A stretch of 64,000 nucleotides of DNA, taken from positions 112,212 through 176,211 of the forward strand of contig DAHXOO010000001.1 of the NCBI GenBank assembly GCA_027364845.1, given 5' to 3'. How positions within the stretch are numbered: position 1 is the first letter of the stretch; every line of letters starts with the position of its first letter. The stretch is from Pseudomonadota bacterium. GTDB lineage: Bacteria; Pseudomonadota; Gammaproteobacteria; Acidiferrobacterales; UBA6901. The notes under the pieces are model-generated. The model saw only the letters and a program-made list of their open reading frames with translations. It ran no database searches and was not told the origin of the DNA. This document shows, in pieces, positions 56,071-64,000 of this stretch. The position numbers and the translations under genes are program-made.

Positions 56071-58395
56071 ATGACACTCAGCTCCCTGCGCCAAGATCTG
56101 CGCAAACGACTGACCGCCGACAATCTTCGTCGGACGGCGTGGTACGTTTTGCTGGCACTTTCGGCCTACACCTTGTATCTGGATCACGTCGTACGCACGG
56201 AATTCGAGCGCCGGTCCTGGGCGATACCGGCACGAGTGTATGCGCGCCCACTGGAGCTCTTCCCCGGGGAAAACCTGGCCCCGGCAAAACTCCTCGAAGA
56301 GCTGAAGCTACTCGATTACCGTGCCACCGGCACACCCGCGGACCCAGGCAGCTATTCGCGCCATGGCGATGACGTCGATCTGATTACGCGCCCGTTTACG
56401 TTCTGGGACGGCCGGCAGCCGGCACTGGCACTGGACTTGCATTTTGCAGATGGGAGACTGGCGACGCTGCAAAACCAGGGCACAGGCGCATCCCTCAGCC
56501 TAGTTCGCCTGAATCCGCTATTGATCGGCAGGATTTATCCCGCTGATCGCTCAGACCGGCAGCTCATCACACTCAGCGAGGCACCGCCGGACCTGGTCAA
56601 CGGCCTCATCGCGGTCGAGGACCGCAGCTTCTACACGAATTATGGTATAGATCCACGCGGCATGGCACGCGCCATGTGGACTATGCTCCGCGGTCGCGGT
56701 GTGCAGGGCGGCAGTACCTTGACCCAGCAGTTGGTCAAAAATCTGTTTCTCGGCCCGCAGCGCACTGTCACGCGCAAATTTACCGAAGTGATCATGGCGC
56801 TGCTGCTGAACCTGCACTACAGCAAGCAGCAGATTCTAGAGGCTTACCTCAATGAGGTGTATCTCGGCCAGGAGGGCGAGCACGCAATACGCGGCTTCGC
56901 CGAAGCTAGCAAATTCTACTTCAATGAACCGCTGTCCCAGATCAATCTGTCACAGTCGGCACTGCTTGTCGCTTTGGTCCGGGGACCATCGTATTACAAT
57001 CCGCGCCTGCATCCGCGGCATGCGCTCGCGCGCCGCAATCTGGTACTCAAGGAACTACGGCTGCAGCACCATATCAGCGCGGCACAATATGCCTTGGCCC
57101 TAGGAAAACCTCTCGGCGTTGCAGCGGTACCGCCTCTCGCTGCCTCGCCCTATCCAGCATTCCTCGACCTGGTACGCCGCCAGCTGCTGCGTGACTACCG
57201 CGAGAATGAGCTACGCTCGGCCGGTCTGCGTATCATAACGACGCTTGATCCCGAAGTGCAGGCCGCGGCCGAACACGCCCTCACTACACGTCTCGCCCGA
57301 CTTGAAAAAGAGCAGCACCTTCCCACGCATTCGCTGGAGGGCGCAGTAGTCATCAGCAATTCTCAGACCGGTGAAGTTCAGGCGATCGTGGGTGGCCGTG
57401 ATCCGCAATTTGAAGGATTCAACCGAGCATTGGATGCCTTTCGCCCGGTAGGATCTCTCATCAAGCCCGCGATCTACCTCACCGCGCTCGAACAGCCAGG
57501 CAGCTATACCCTCGCCACGTTGTTGCAGGATAGTCCGCTTGCCGTCCCTGAGAGCCAGGGAGTTATCTGGGCGCCCAAGAACTATGACCGCCGCTTCCAC
57601 GGCATGGTGCCACTGCCCGTGGCACTCGCCAATTCCTACAATGTCGCCACGGTACGTCTCGGGCTCAGCTTGGGACTCCCAGCGGTCATGGGTACGGTGC
57701 ACAAACTCGGAATCAAGCATAATCTGCCTGAGTACCAGGCGAGCCTGCTTGGAGCCGACAGCCTGACACCGTTCGAAGTGACTCAGATGTACCAAACTCT
57801 GGCGAACGGCGGATTCCGCATGCCGCTGCGCACGGTCCGCGATGTCCTGGACGCCGATGGACGGCCGCTGCAACGCTTCTCGCTGAAAGTCAGGCAGGTT
57901 GTCCCGCCTGGTCCTGTCTACCTGCTTACCTATGCCCTCCAGGGTGTCGTGGACCACGGCACGGCCGTTGACCTCAAGCATTACCTTTCTCCGGATCTGC
58001 ACGTGGCCGGCAAAACCGGCACCACCCAGGATCTGCGTGACAGCTGGTTCGCCGGCTTCACTGGCGACCACGTGGCCGCGGTATGGATCGGTCGCGACGA
58101 CGATGGGCCAACAGGCCTGACCGGTGCCACCGGCGCAATGACTGTCTGGGGCAAAGCCATGGCGCGGCTTGACCCGGAACCACTGAACCCACCACGTCCG
58201 GCAGATGTCGACATGGCATGGATTGACCCGGGGACGGGGCTTCTGGCCGATCCGGACTGCCATGGAGCAGTCCGGATTCCATTTATACGGGGCTCGGCAC
58301 CAGTCAATACGGCGCCCTGCGCTTCTCACTCTCCCATCAGGGTGCTGAAGACCTGGTTCCAGCGACTGTTCGGACACCGATCTGGCGTACAATGA
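56071..58395 (+). CDS. mrcB: Penicillin-binding protein 1B (bifunctional murein synthase)
   Basis: PBP1b polymerises and cross-links peptidoglycan at the inner membrane. One membrane anchor (TAWYVLLALSAYTLYLDHVV) is followed by a UB2H-like domain (FPGENLAPAKLLEELKLLDYRATGTPADPGSYSRHGDDVDLITRPFTFWDG), which in E. coli binds the lipoprotein LpoB. The GT51 domain has AVEDRSFYTNYGIDPRGMARAMW and GGSTLTQQLVKNLFLGPQRT. The transpeptidase has RPVGSLIKP (SxxK), ANSYN (SxN) and AGKTGTTQ (KTG). Length is 774. The downstream pseudogene encodes a TPR-like lipoprotein. Confidence 0.96.
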   Translation: MTLSSLRQDLRKRLTADNLRRTAWYVLLALSAYTLYLDHVVRTEFERRSWAIPARVYARPLELFPGENLAPAKLLEELKLLDYRATGTPADPGSYSRHGDDVDLITRPFTFWDGRQPALALDLHFADGRLATLQNQGTGASLSLVRLNPLLIGRIYPADRSDRQLITLSEAPPDLVNGLIAVEDRSFYTNYGIDPRGMARAMWTMLRGRGVQGGSTLTQQLVKNLFLGPQRTVTRKFTEVIMALLLNLHYSKQQILEAYLNEVYLGQEGEHAIRGFAEASKFYFNEPLSQINLSQSALLVALVRGPSYYNPRLHPRHALARRNLVLKELRLQHHISAAQYALALGKPLGVAAVPPLAASPYPAFLDLVRRQLLRDYRENELRSAGLRIITTLDPEVQAAAEHALTTRLARLEKEQHLPTHSLEGAVVISNSQTGEVQAIVGGRDPQFEGFNRALDAFRPVGSLIKPAIYLTALEQPGSYTLATLLQDSPLAVPESQGVIWAPKNYDRRFHGMVPLPVALANSYNVATVRLGLSLGLPAVMGTVHKLGIKHNLPEYQASLLGADSLTPFEVTQMYQTLANGGFRMPLRTVRDVLDADGRPLQRFSLKVRQVVPPGPVYLLTYALQGVVDHGTAVDLKHYLSPDLHVAGKTGTTQDLRDSWFAGFTGDHVAAVWIGRDDDGPTGLTGATGAMTVWGKAMARLDPEPLNPPRPADVDMAWIDPGTGLLADPDCHGAVRIPFIRGSAPVNTAPCASHSPIRVLKTWFQRLFGHRSGVQ

Positions 58396-58501
58396 TGCAG
58401 CGTACGGCGGATGACACGGGCACACAGCCGCGATCAATCCCACGGATGTTGCTTTTCGGCCGGGACCGACGCGAGTCGGGCAACTCCGGAAAAACCCGGT
58501 C

Positions 58502-58925
58502 ATGACGTTGCGTATCCTCATGCTGTTGCTCCCGGCGCTCGCGCTGATTCTCGGTGCCTGCGCTCTGCTACAGCCAGTTCACGGACCGTCCCCAGTCTCA
58601 AGCAATGTGGCAGTCGTGTCGCTGTTCAATACCGCCCGTCAGGATAGGCGCGCCGGCAATTTCTCGGCCGCGGACGCGACGCTAGGGCGCGCCTGCGTAT
58701 CAGCCCGCACAATCCGAGGCTGTGGCAGATGCTCGCACACGTACGCTTCGCCGAAGGCCGATACGACAGGCTGAGGAACTCGCGCAACGCGCGAGCAGCT
58801 GGGCCGGCGAGGATAAGGCTCTGATATCCGAGGACTGGGGCATCATAGGCAATGCGCGCGAGCAGAGCGGCGACCTGACAGGCGCTAGCGATGCCTATGG
58901 AAAGGCCCGCGAATTGAAGCGGTGA
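58502..58925 (+). pseudogene. Frameshifted TPR-like lipoprotein gene
   Basis: The first frame gives a lipoprotein signal (LMLLLPALALILGACALLQP) and VVSLFNTARQDRRAGNFSAADATLGRA. The homologous reading then jumps one base back at about 58693 (LRISPHNPRLWQMLAHVRFAEGRYDR) and again at about 58767 (QAEELAQRASSWAGEDKALISEDWGIIGNAREQSGDLTGASDAYGKARELKR). Joined, it would be a roughly 140-residue TPR lipoprotein with the usual N-P-R-L-W repeat pattern. Two single-base deletions break it, or the sequence has errors. It lies directly behind mrcB, so an outer-membrane partner of PBP1b is a possible former role. Confidence 0.8.
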
Positions 58926-59022
58926 TAACCCGGGCCATACAGCGTCTTTTGCTCGTGAACAAATTCGATACAACCGCACAGTCCGGTGGGCAGGCAACGC
59001 CGGCCGTGATTCATTCTGGACG

Positions 59023-59541
59023 CTATTCCTTTCGGTCATCTGGAAGTTCATAACGGATTTCCGTGATCACGAATACTGCCCTGCCGTTCGGAAGCTCGAC
59101 GGCAACCTCGTCGCCTTCGGTCTTGTTCATCAAGGCGCGGGCAAGTGGGGAATCCATGCTGATAAGGCCCCGCTGCGGATCAAATTCGTCCGGACCGACA
59201 ATGCGGTACATGAAAGCTCCACCGGCTTCATCTTCAAGGAGAACCCATGCCCCGAAGTAGACGCGGGCGCGGTTATCCGGCTTGCGCTCAACCACGACCA
59301 GCTGATCAAGACGCTTGCTAAGAAAGCGGATGCGACGGTCTATTTCTCGAAGCTGCTTCTTTCCATATATGTATTCCGCATTTTCCGAACGATCTCCGAG
59401 CGCTGCAGCCTCGGAAACCGCCTGGGTGACCTGCGGACGCTTAACCCGCCAGAGGTATATCAGCTCATCGTTCAGGCTCTTCCATCCCTCGGGCGTGATG
59501 TAGTTCGACGCAGCGCGCTGTCCAATGCCGCGATGTTTCAT
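59023..59541 (-). CDS. greB: Transcription elongation factor GreB
   Basis: GreB enters the RNA polymerase secondary channel and stimulates cleavage of backtracked RNA. The N-terminal coiled coil (YITPEGWKSLNDELIYLWRVKRPQVTQAVSEAAALGDRSENAEYIYGKKQLREIDRRIRFLSKRL) has the acidic tip GDRSENAEY. The C-terminal FKBP-like domain contains ARVYFGAWVLLEDEAGG and SMDSPLARALMNKTEGDEVAVELPNG. It is closer to GreB than GreA by the IYGKKQLREIDRR signature. The ATG at 59541 gives 172 residues, starting MKHRGIGQ; the track start adds 16 unlikely ones. Confidence 0.94.
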   Translation of the reverse strand: MKHRGIGQRAASNYITPEGWKSLNDELIYLWRVKRPQVTQAVSEAAALGDRSENAEYIYGKKQLREIDRRIRFLSKRLDQLVVVERKPDNRARVYFGAWVLLEDEAGGAFMYRIVGPDEFDPQRGLISMDSPLARALMNKTEGDEVAVELPNGRAVFVITEIRYELPDDRKE

Positions 59542-60129
59542 GGCTATGGCTTCGAAATCATTGCGGCAGGCACCTGCGGTGCAACCCACCCGTAACGGAA
59601 CGGGTAAGGTAAGCGCCCTGTCGGCCAGCGATTCCGGGGGGATTCATGTTTTTGCGAAAAAGATGTTTTCATTATCCATGCTCTGAGAAAAGATAGTACG
59701 TTGTCTTGTCTTTAAAGAAAAAGGCCAAAAATCGCTTTTCGAAGTGGGAAATCTGAAACAGCGCGTAAAGTCTGCGGGTCATCCCCAACAAGCCCGTCAC
59801 GGCTCAATGGGTGGCTGTGCAAGCCCTTCCCGTTCGGCGATATGCCAGCACCTTCCGGGCAGGGTACTCGAACACACGCTGTACTGCGTGTCGCCGGGCG
59901 GCCAGACGGAGCCACAATTTTTCATTGTCCGATCTGGGTCTGCTCAAGCATTGGCCATGAAACCAGAATGGGCGGTTGCCAAGCGCCGGCTTGGGGATCG
60001 TTTCTTCTCGAGCACAGTGCACACTCTCAGGACGTTCGGAGGCGGCGCAAGTCATATTACAGAATCACCCGACGCTGACCACCGTTCCCAGGCTTGATAT
60101 GATCACAGACCCAACATAGGAATCGCCTT
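59542..60129. other. Divergent intergenic region greB / FAH-family gene
   Basis: About 590 bases with no supported gene. An A/T-rich patch near 59640-59730 is the likeliest place for the greB promoter, but no clear elements were identified. Confidence 0.5.
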
Positions 60130-60996
60130 ATGCACCTAATTAGCTGTCGCTACCGGGGTGCGGATCGGATCGGAATGGTCATGGGGGACAACGCCGCTCT
60201 GATTTCCACCCGTGATGGATGGCCGCGAACAATACTCGCGCTGATCGACGCTGGTCCGGAGCTGTGGTCCGATCTGGCGTTAAATCCGGACCGGGCAATC
60301 GATGAGCGGGTGCCGCTTTCCGCGGTGGAACTCTGCGCTCCGATCCCGCGACCACGGAAGAACATCATGTGCCTCGGCTGGAATTACGCCGATCACGTAA
60401 GAGAAAGCGCGGATGCGCGCGCAGCGGAAATCCCGGAGCATCCTGTGGTGTTCACCAAGAACACGACCAGCATCAATGGCCCTCACGGAGATATCCCGTG
60501 GGATCCGGATCTCACCACCCAGCTCGATTGGGAGGTCGAGCTCGCAGTCGTCGTGGGCGTCGGTGGCCGCAGAATTCCGGCTGCGGAAGCATTGCGTCAC
60601 GTGTTCGGCTACACCGTCGTAAACGATGTCTCGGCGCGCGATCTGCAGTTCCGCCACAAACAGTATTTTCTTGGCAAAAGTCTGGACGGCACCTGCCCGA
60701 TGGGTCCGGCAATCGTCACTGCCGACGAGATTCCGGATCCGCAGGCGCTGGAACTGCGAACCTGGGTGAATGGCGAACTCAAACAGTCGTCCAGTACCCG
60801 CTTCCAGGTATTCGATGTTGCCCGTGTGCTGTCGATTCTGTCTCGCGGCATGCCGTTGGAACCTGGCGACATCGTTTCCACAGGGACGCCGGGCGGCGTC
60901 GGCTTCGTGCGCAGCCCCCCTGAGTTTCTCAAGCAGGGAGATCTGGTGGAGTGCGAGGTGCAGGGCATCGGCCGGCTGCGTAACCGTGTCCGTTAA
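60130..60996 (+). CDS. Fumarylacetoacetate hydrolase family protein
   Basis: An enzyme of the FAH superfamily, which hydrolyses or decarboxylates beta-diketo acids and oxaloacetate-like compounds. CLGWNYADHVRES, FTKNTTSINGPHGDIPWD, LDWEVELAVVVG (metal-binding Glu pair) and FGYTVVNDVSARDLQ (metal-binding Asp) mark the active site. KSLDGTCPMGPAIVTADEI and GDIVSTGTPGGVGF follow. The N-terminal 60 residues are the usual small domain. Length is 288. Substrate unknown; no aromatic-degradation neighbours. Confidence 0.92.
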   Translation: MHLISCRYRGADRIGMVMGDNAALISTRDGWPRTILALIDAGPELWSDLALNPDRAIDERVPLSAVELCAPIPRPRKNIMCLGWNYADHVRESADARAAEIPEHPVVFTKNTTSINGPHGDIPWDPDLTTQLDWEVELAVVVGVGGRRIPAAEALRHVFGYTVVNDVSARDLQFRHKQYFLGKSLDGTCPMGPAIVTADEIPDPQALELRTWVNGELKQSSSTRFQVFDVARVLSILSRGMPLEPGDIVSTGTPGGVGFVRSPPEFLKQGDLVECEVQGIGRLRNRVR

Positions 60997-61033
60997 ATCG
61001 ATTTGCGCACTCGACGCCACATGTGTGGCGATA

Positions 61034-61411
61034 TCAGGTCGCGGTACCCGCAAGCAGTTGCTCGAACTCACCGCTGTCGAGCAGGATGCCTAGATCCTCC
61101 GCTCCGCCGACCAGCTGCCCGCGCACGAACACCATCGGAAAAGTTGGCCATCCGGTCCACATCTTGAGGGCGTTGCGTCGTCGCCAGTGACTTAAGTAAC
61201 CACCGTACTCGAGATACACATATGCCGCCCCACGGTCATCAAGCATGCGGCGGGCACGACGGCAGAACGGGTTCCGCGCCATACCCACGATTACTACCGG
61301 ATGGCGCGCCACTGCCGCGGCAACTTCTTCGACCAGGTCCTGGTGATTCGAGGAAATCTTCCCCCGAATGGCAGGATGCACACGAGATTCCTCAAGAATG
61401 TAACGAATCAT
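61034..61411 (-). CDS. Glutaredoxin-like protein, monothiol active site
   Basis: The 125-residue protein has a helical N-terminus (MIRYILEESRVHPAIRGKISS) and then a thioredoxin fold: HPVVIVGMARNPFCRRARRMLDDRGAAYVYLEYGG, and WTGWPTFPMVFVRGQLVGGAEDLGILLDSGEFEQLL with the cis-Pro and GG glutathione-binding motifs. The active site is CRRA, so only the first Cys is present, as in monothiol forms. The ATG at 61411 has GGAG upstream and is used instead of the track start 61 codons earlier. It lies 34 bases after the dacB stop, same strand, likely cotranscribed. Confidence 0.85.
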   Translation of the reverse strand: MIRYILEESRVHPAIRGKISSNHQDLVEEVAAAVARHPVVIVGMARNPFCRRARRMLDDRGAAYVYLEYGGYLSHWRRRNALKMWTGWPTFPMVFVRGQLVGGAEDLGILLDSGEFEQLLAGTAT

Positions 61412-61445
61412 TTGTGCGGCTCCACGGGGATTTCTCGTGACCGGA

Positions 61446-62939
61446 TCACGGGCGATGGTAGACCCATTCGAGCAGTGCGTTTTGTACCGCCTCGCCGGCC
61501 TCCGTGTCGGCGCGCGGATCATTTTGCAGGCATACCACCACCATGCGCCGACCCTTGTCATCCAGCATGATGCCGGCAGTGCTGCGCACACCATCGAGGC
61601 TGCCAGTCTTCAAATGCGCACGCCCCGCCAGCGTGCTGCCGTCCAGTCTGTCCTTCATGGTGCCGTCCACAGCCAAAATGGGAAGCGAGGCAAAGAACTC
61701 CGGCATGTCGGGGCCATCGTAGGCGGCAGTCAGCACGTCCGCTAGATGGCGCGCCGAGATCCGTGCGCGACGCGAAAGCCCGGAGCCGTTGTCTACGACC
61801 AATTCCGCAAACGACATGCCGTTTGCGGCAAGCCACGCGCGCACCACCTTGGCACCGCCCTCAATGGTTCCAGGCGCCCGCACAAACTTCGCCCCCAAGG
61901 TAAGCAACAGCTGGCGCGCCATCACATTGTTGCTGTACTTATTAATAGAGCGGATCACTTCTGCCAGGGGTGGCGAATGCCCGGTATACAGCAGGTGCGC
62001 GGATGGCGGCACGTGTCCATAGCGCACACGTCCGGAGAAGCGCCCACCCATTCCAGTCCACAGTTCGCGGAAAATGCCACCAATGTAGTCACGCGGATCT
62101 GATAGCACCCGGTAGCGGTCGCTTTGCCCGCAAGCAGCAGCATAATCGCCGCTGAAGATTACCCGCGTGCCATAGCGCAAATGCACCACGCGCATGCCAA
62201 CGCCGCGCGCACCACCCTGGCACGGGCCGGAGACGAGGCGCACATGATTGATGATGCTCAACCTGTCAGGCAGCGGGTCAGCGACGATACGGACCCGGCG
62301 GTCGTGGGGCTGCGGAAAGAACCGGATCCTTACTGCCTGGAAGTTGACCAGGAGCGCGCTTGGCAAAACGTTGTACGGACGCAAGGGGTGATCGTCGAAT
62401 TCCCCCGGCGTCGTGCTGGCCGGAACGAAGTAACTCTGGTCCAGCACCAGATCCCCGCCGATGCTCCGAACCCCCAACTCGCGCAGGCCATGCAGGAAGC
62501 GCCAGAAATCTTCGATTACCACATCGGGATCGCCATAACCCTTTATGTACAGATTGCCTTGCAGTTGTCCGCGCCGCACCGGGCCGTCTCCGTAGGCCTC
62601 GGTCTTCCAGGTGTACGCCGGACCCAGTTTCTCAAGCGAAACGAGGGTGGTAAGTAGCTTGAGAGTGGAAGCTGGACTGCGCGGCACATCCGCATTGAAA
62701 TCCAGGACGGCCCCGGAACCGTCGACCGGTCGAATTACGACGCTGAGACCGCGCGCAGACATATCGTAGCGCCGTAGCGCCGCAACAACCGGTCCGGGAA
62801 GATGCGAGCGCGACAGGCTTTCCGCGTGGGCATGAGAAGCGGCGAGAACCAGCAATGCAAGCAGCCACACAGCCAACTTCGCCGCATTGCCGCGCAGCAA
62901 CGCGATCACCGGTGCTGGATTTTCTTTGACTTCGGGCAT
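61446..62939 (-). CDS. dacB: D-alanyl-D-alanine carboxypeptidase/endopeptidase, PBP4 (DacB)
   Basis: A class C low-molecular-weight PBP that trims and cleaves peptidoglycan cross-links in the periplasm. Signal sequence AKLAVWLLALLVLAASHAHA (about residues 20-40) is followed by SPASTLKLLTTLVSLEKLGP (SxxK), a large inserted domain with GDLVLDQSYF, RSINKYSNNVMARQLLLTLG (SxN) and GRAHLKTGSLDGVRSTAGI (KTG). Length is 497. The family is non-essential. Its neighbour mrcB (PBP1b), 3 kb away, is a synthetic partner. Confidence 0.93.
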   Translation of the reverse strand: MPEVKENPAPVIALLRGNAAKLAVWLLALLVLAASHAHAESLSRSHLPGPVVAALRRYDMSARGLSVVIRPVDGSGAVLDFNADVPRSPASTLKLLTTLVSLEKLGPAYTWKTEAYGDGPVRRGQLQGNLYIKGYGDPDVVIEDFWRFLHGLRELGVRSIGGDLVLDQSYFVPASTTPGEFDDHPLRPYNVLPSALLVNFQAVRIRFFPQPHDRRVRIVADPLPDRLSIINHVRLVSGPCQGGARGVGMRVVHLRYGTRVIFSGDYAAACGQSDRYRVLSDPRDYIGGIFRELWTGMGGRFSGRVRYGHVPPSAHLLYTGHSPPLAEVIRSINKYSNNVMARQLLLTLGAKFVRAPGTIEGGAKVVRAWLAANGMSFAELVVDNGSGLSRRARISARHLADVLTAAYDGPDMPEFFASLPILAVDGTMKDRLDGSTLAGRAHLKTGSLDGVRSTAGIMLDDKGRRMVVVCLQNDPRADTEAGEAVQNALLEWVYHRP

Positions 62940-63183
62940 GAAACTGGAATCGTCATCCGAGCGTTATGAGGCACCATTCAACACCAGCGATGTTAGCGGC
63001 AATTGTGGCCTGACCGCAGTCCTGAGCTTCTCCAGGTATTGTTTCAGCTCACTGACACATCTGTGTTCAATACTTACAATATACCGGATTCGGCCATGCC
63101 AAACCCGTGTAAAAACAATACTCCCTAAGGATACCAATACTTTCAATCCGTCCTAGATCCCACCCGAATGGTCTGGCGAAGGG

Positions 63184-63642
63184 CTACTCTCTGTCAGCCG
63201 CGCTGCAGACTCGCAGCTTGGTAGAGATAAAGCATGCCTGCGGAATATAGAGAAGTTCTGCAAGCTTGCCCAGATAGTGACGCTCATACATGTCGATGTC
63301 ACCGTCGGCATAAGCGACCTGCCACAGCGCCTCCATGAGCGCCTCCTTCTGCTGCGCTGAAAAGCCCCGATTGATCCGCGAGGTGAATTCATAGTCGTCC
63401 GTTGCATGACGCAACTCTTCCTGCGCCCGACTCACCAGCTGCGCCCCGTCCTGCGGGGCGAGCCCGAACAACGTACTCACGGCGCGCACTATTGCCTCAC
63501 GTTCGGCCTCTTCCTCATGGTAATCGGCCGACATCACCTCGATCAGAAGCGCAGCGGCTGCCAGCCGCAACTCATCGTGTTCAGGCCTTTGACTATCAGC
63601 CGAGACGCTTTCCTCCAGAAACCGCTTAATCGCTTCGATCAT
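63184..63642 (-). CDS. TerB-family (tellurite-resistance/DnaJ-like cytosolic) protein
   Basis: An all-helical protein with LRLAAAALLIEVMSADYHEEEAEREAIVRAVSTLFGL and QKEALMEALWQVAYADGDIDMYERHYLGKLAELLYIP, the two halves of a TerB-like domain with Asp/Glu pairs at its metal-binding positions. Known members act in stress responses, but single-domain copies have no set function. I take the ATG at 63642 (MIEAIKRFLEES) because GAAAGG then lies nine bases upstream. The ATG at 63651 is only nine bases earlier and cannot be excluded. Length is 152. Confidence 0.82.
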   Translation of the reverse strand: MIEAIKRFLEESVSADSQRPEHDELRLAAAALLIEVMSADYHEEEAEREAIVRAVSTLFGLAPQDGAQLVSRAQEELRHATDDYEFTSRINRGFSAQQKEALMEALWQVAYADGDIDMYERHYLGKLAELLYIPQACFISTKLRVCSAADRE

Positions 63643-63711
63643 CGCTTTCATCCTTTCACTATAGACCGCACCCCGGCTGTTCCGTTTCACGCTTAATCGC
63701 CGCCACCGTAG

Positions 63712-64000
63712 TCAATGTTCGCCACCTGACTTGCCCGCGACCGAAAACGGCGGGCGCGCGAACCATACGACCACGATAAGTGCGAGAAAAATCACCCCCG
63801 AAAGCCAGAACAGCTCATCGGTCGCGATCATCACTGCCTGCTGGGTGATCAACCTGCTCAACAGCAGCAGCGCGCTGCTGGTTGCCAGACCAAGCAGCTT
63901 CAGGTGTTCCAGCGCCCGCACACTGATCATGTTGAATGCCGAGACATGTTCGACAAGCTGGCTGTAGTGCAGGATGCTGCGGCGCTGCCACAGCGTGATA
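63712..64000 (-). CDS. DHA2-type MFS exporter, C-terminal end (gene continues beyond window)
   Basis: The reading frame is open from the right edge to a TGA at 63712. The visible 95 residues include RRSILHYSQLVEHVSAFN and two hydrophobic helices (LGLATSSALLLLSRLITQQAVMIATDELFWLSGVIFLALIVVVWFARPP), which is the end of EmrB/QacA-like 14-helix exporters. The track gives only the last 72 codons from an internal ATG. An EmrA-type partner would be expected outside the window. Confidence 0.8.
   Translation of the reverse strand, partial: ITLWQRRSILHYSQLVEHVSAFNMISVRALEHLKLLGLATSSALLLLSRLITQQAVMIATDELFWLSGVIFLALIVVVWFARPPFSVAGKSGGEH

Noticed and set aside
57211-58521. Minus-strand ORF of 436 residues
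   Set aside because: It is the antisense of the transpeptidase half of mrcB, which has all its catalytic motifs on the plus strand.

Overview
The window comes from a flagellated Gram-negative bacterium with moderately high GC. The gene set is gammaproteobacterial: a Pseudomonas/Vibrio-type flagellar gene order, CheV, FlgM/FlgN, PBP1b, GreB and GcvR. A DsrE3-like protein and a probable DsrS-like protein suggest a sulfur-oxidising lineage, something like Acidiferrobacterales or Chromatiales. That placement is inference from gene content and was not tested phylogenetically.

Region 1 (1-18.5 kb) is a compact flagellar/chemotaxis locus. On the minus strand it reads cheV, cheR, flgBCDEFGHIJKL and the 5' part of a flagellin gene that runs off the left edge. 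On the plus strand it reads a soluble zinc-binding-type chemoreceptor, flgA, flgM, flgN and a YcgR-like PilZ protein. Much of the regulatory hierarchy can be read by eye. Sigma-54 sites lie in front of flgB and of the chemoreceptor-flgA unit. Sigma-28 sites lie in front of the flagellin gene, flgKL (inside the end of flgJ), cheV and flgMN.

Region 2 (18.5-27.5 kb) has low coding density and holds decayed mobile DNA. It contains an isoaspartyl peptidase, a 75-residue orphan, a YHS-domain protein, back-to-back remnants of an IS630-family and an IS1380-family transposase, an intact dienelactone hydrolase, a DsrE-like protein, an orphan LuxR-type HTH protein, and an XRE regulator abutting an unusual CsrA paralogue.

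Region 3 (27.5-45.4 kb) is mainly minus-strand metabolism and signalling. It has a YgiQ-type radical SAM protein, a fatty-acid cyclopropane-synthase homologue paired with a geranylgeranyl-reductase-type flavoprotein, a YjbQ remnant, a P-type cation ATPase, an SDR, a MoxR ATPase / VWA-metallopeptidase-like / DsrS-like cluster, two 142-residue PilZ paralogues (one lacking the c-di-GMP motifs), a DUF1499 membrane protein, a quinone oxidoreductase and an ATP-grasp-like protein of unknown function.

Region 4 (45.4-64 kb) is core metabolism and envelope. It has the 2-oxoglutarate dehydrogenase/succinyl-CoA synthetase operon sucA-sucB-lpd-sucC-sucD, an ACT-domain GcvR-type regulator, a PAP2 phosphatase, mrcB (PBP1b), a frameshifted TPR-like lipoprotein, greB, a fumarylacetoacetate-hydrolase-family enzyme, a glutaredoxin-like protein, dacB (PBP4), a TerB-like protein and the C-terminal end of a DHA2-type MFS exporter. 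No tRNA, rRNA or CRISPR array was recognised.
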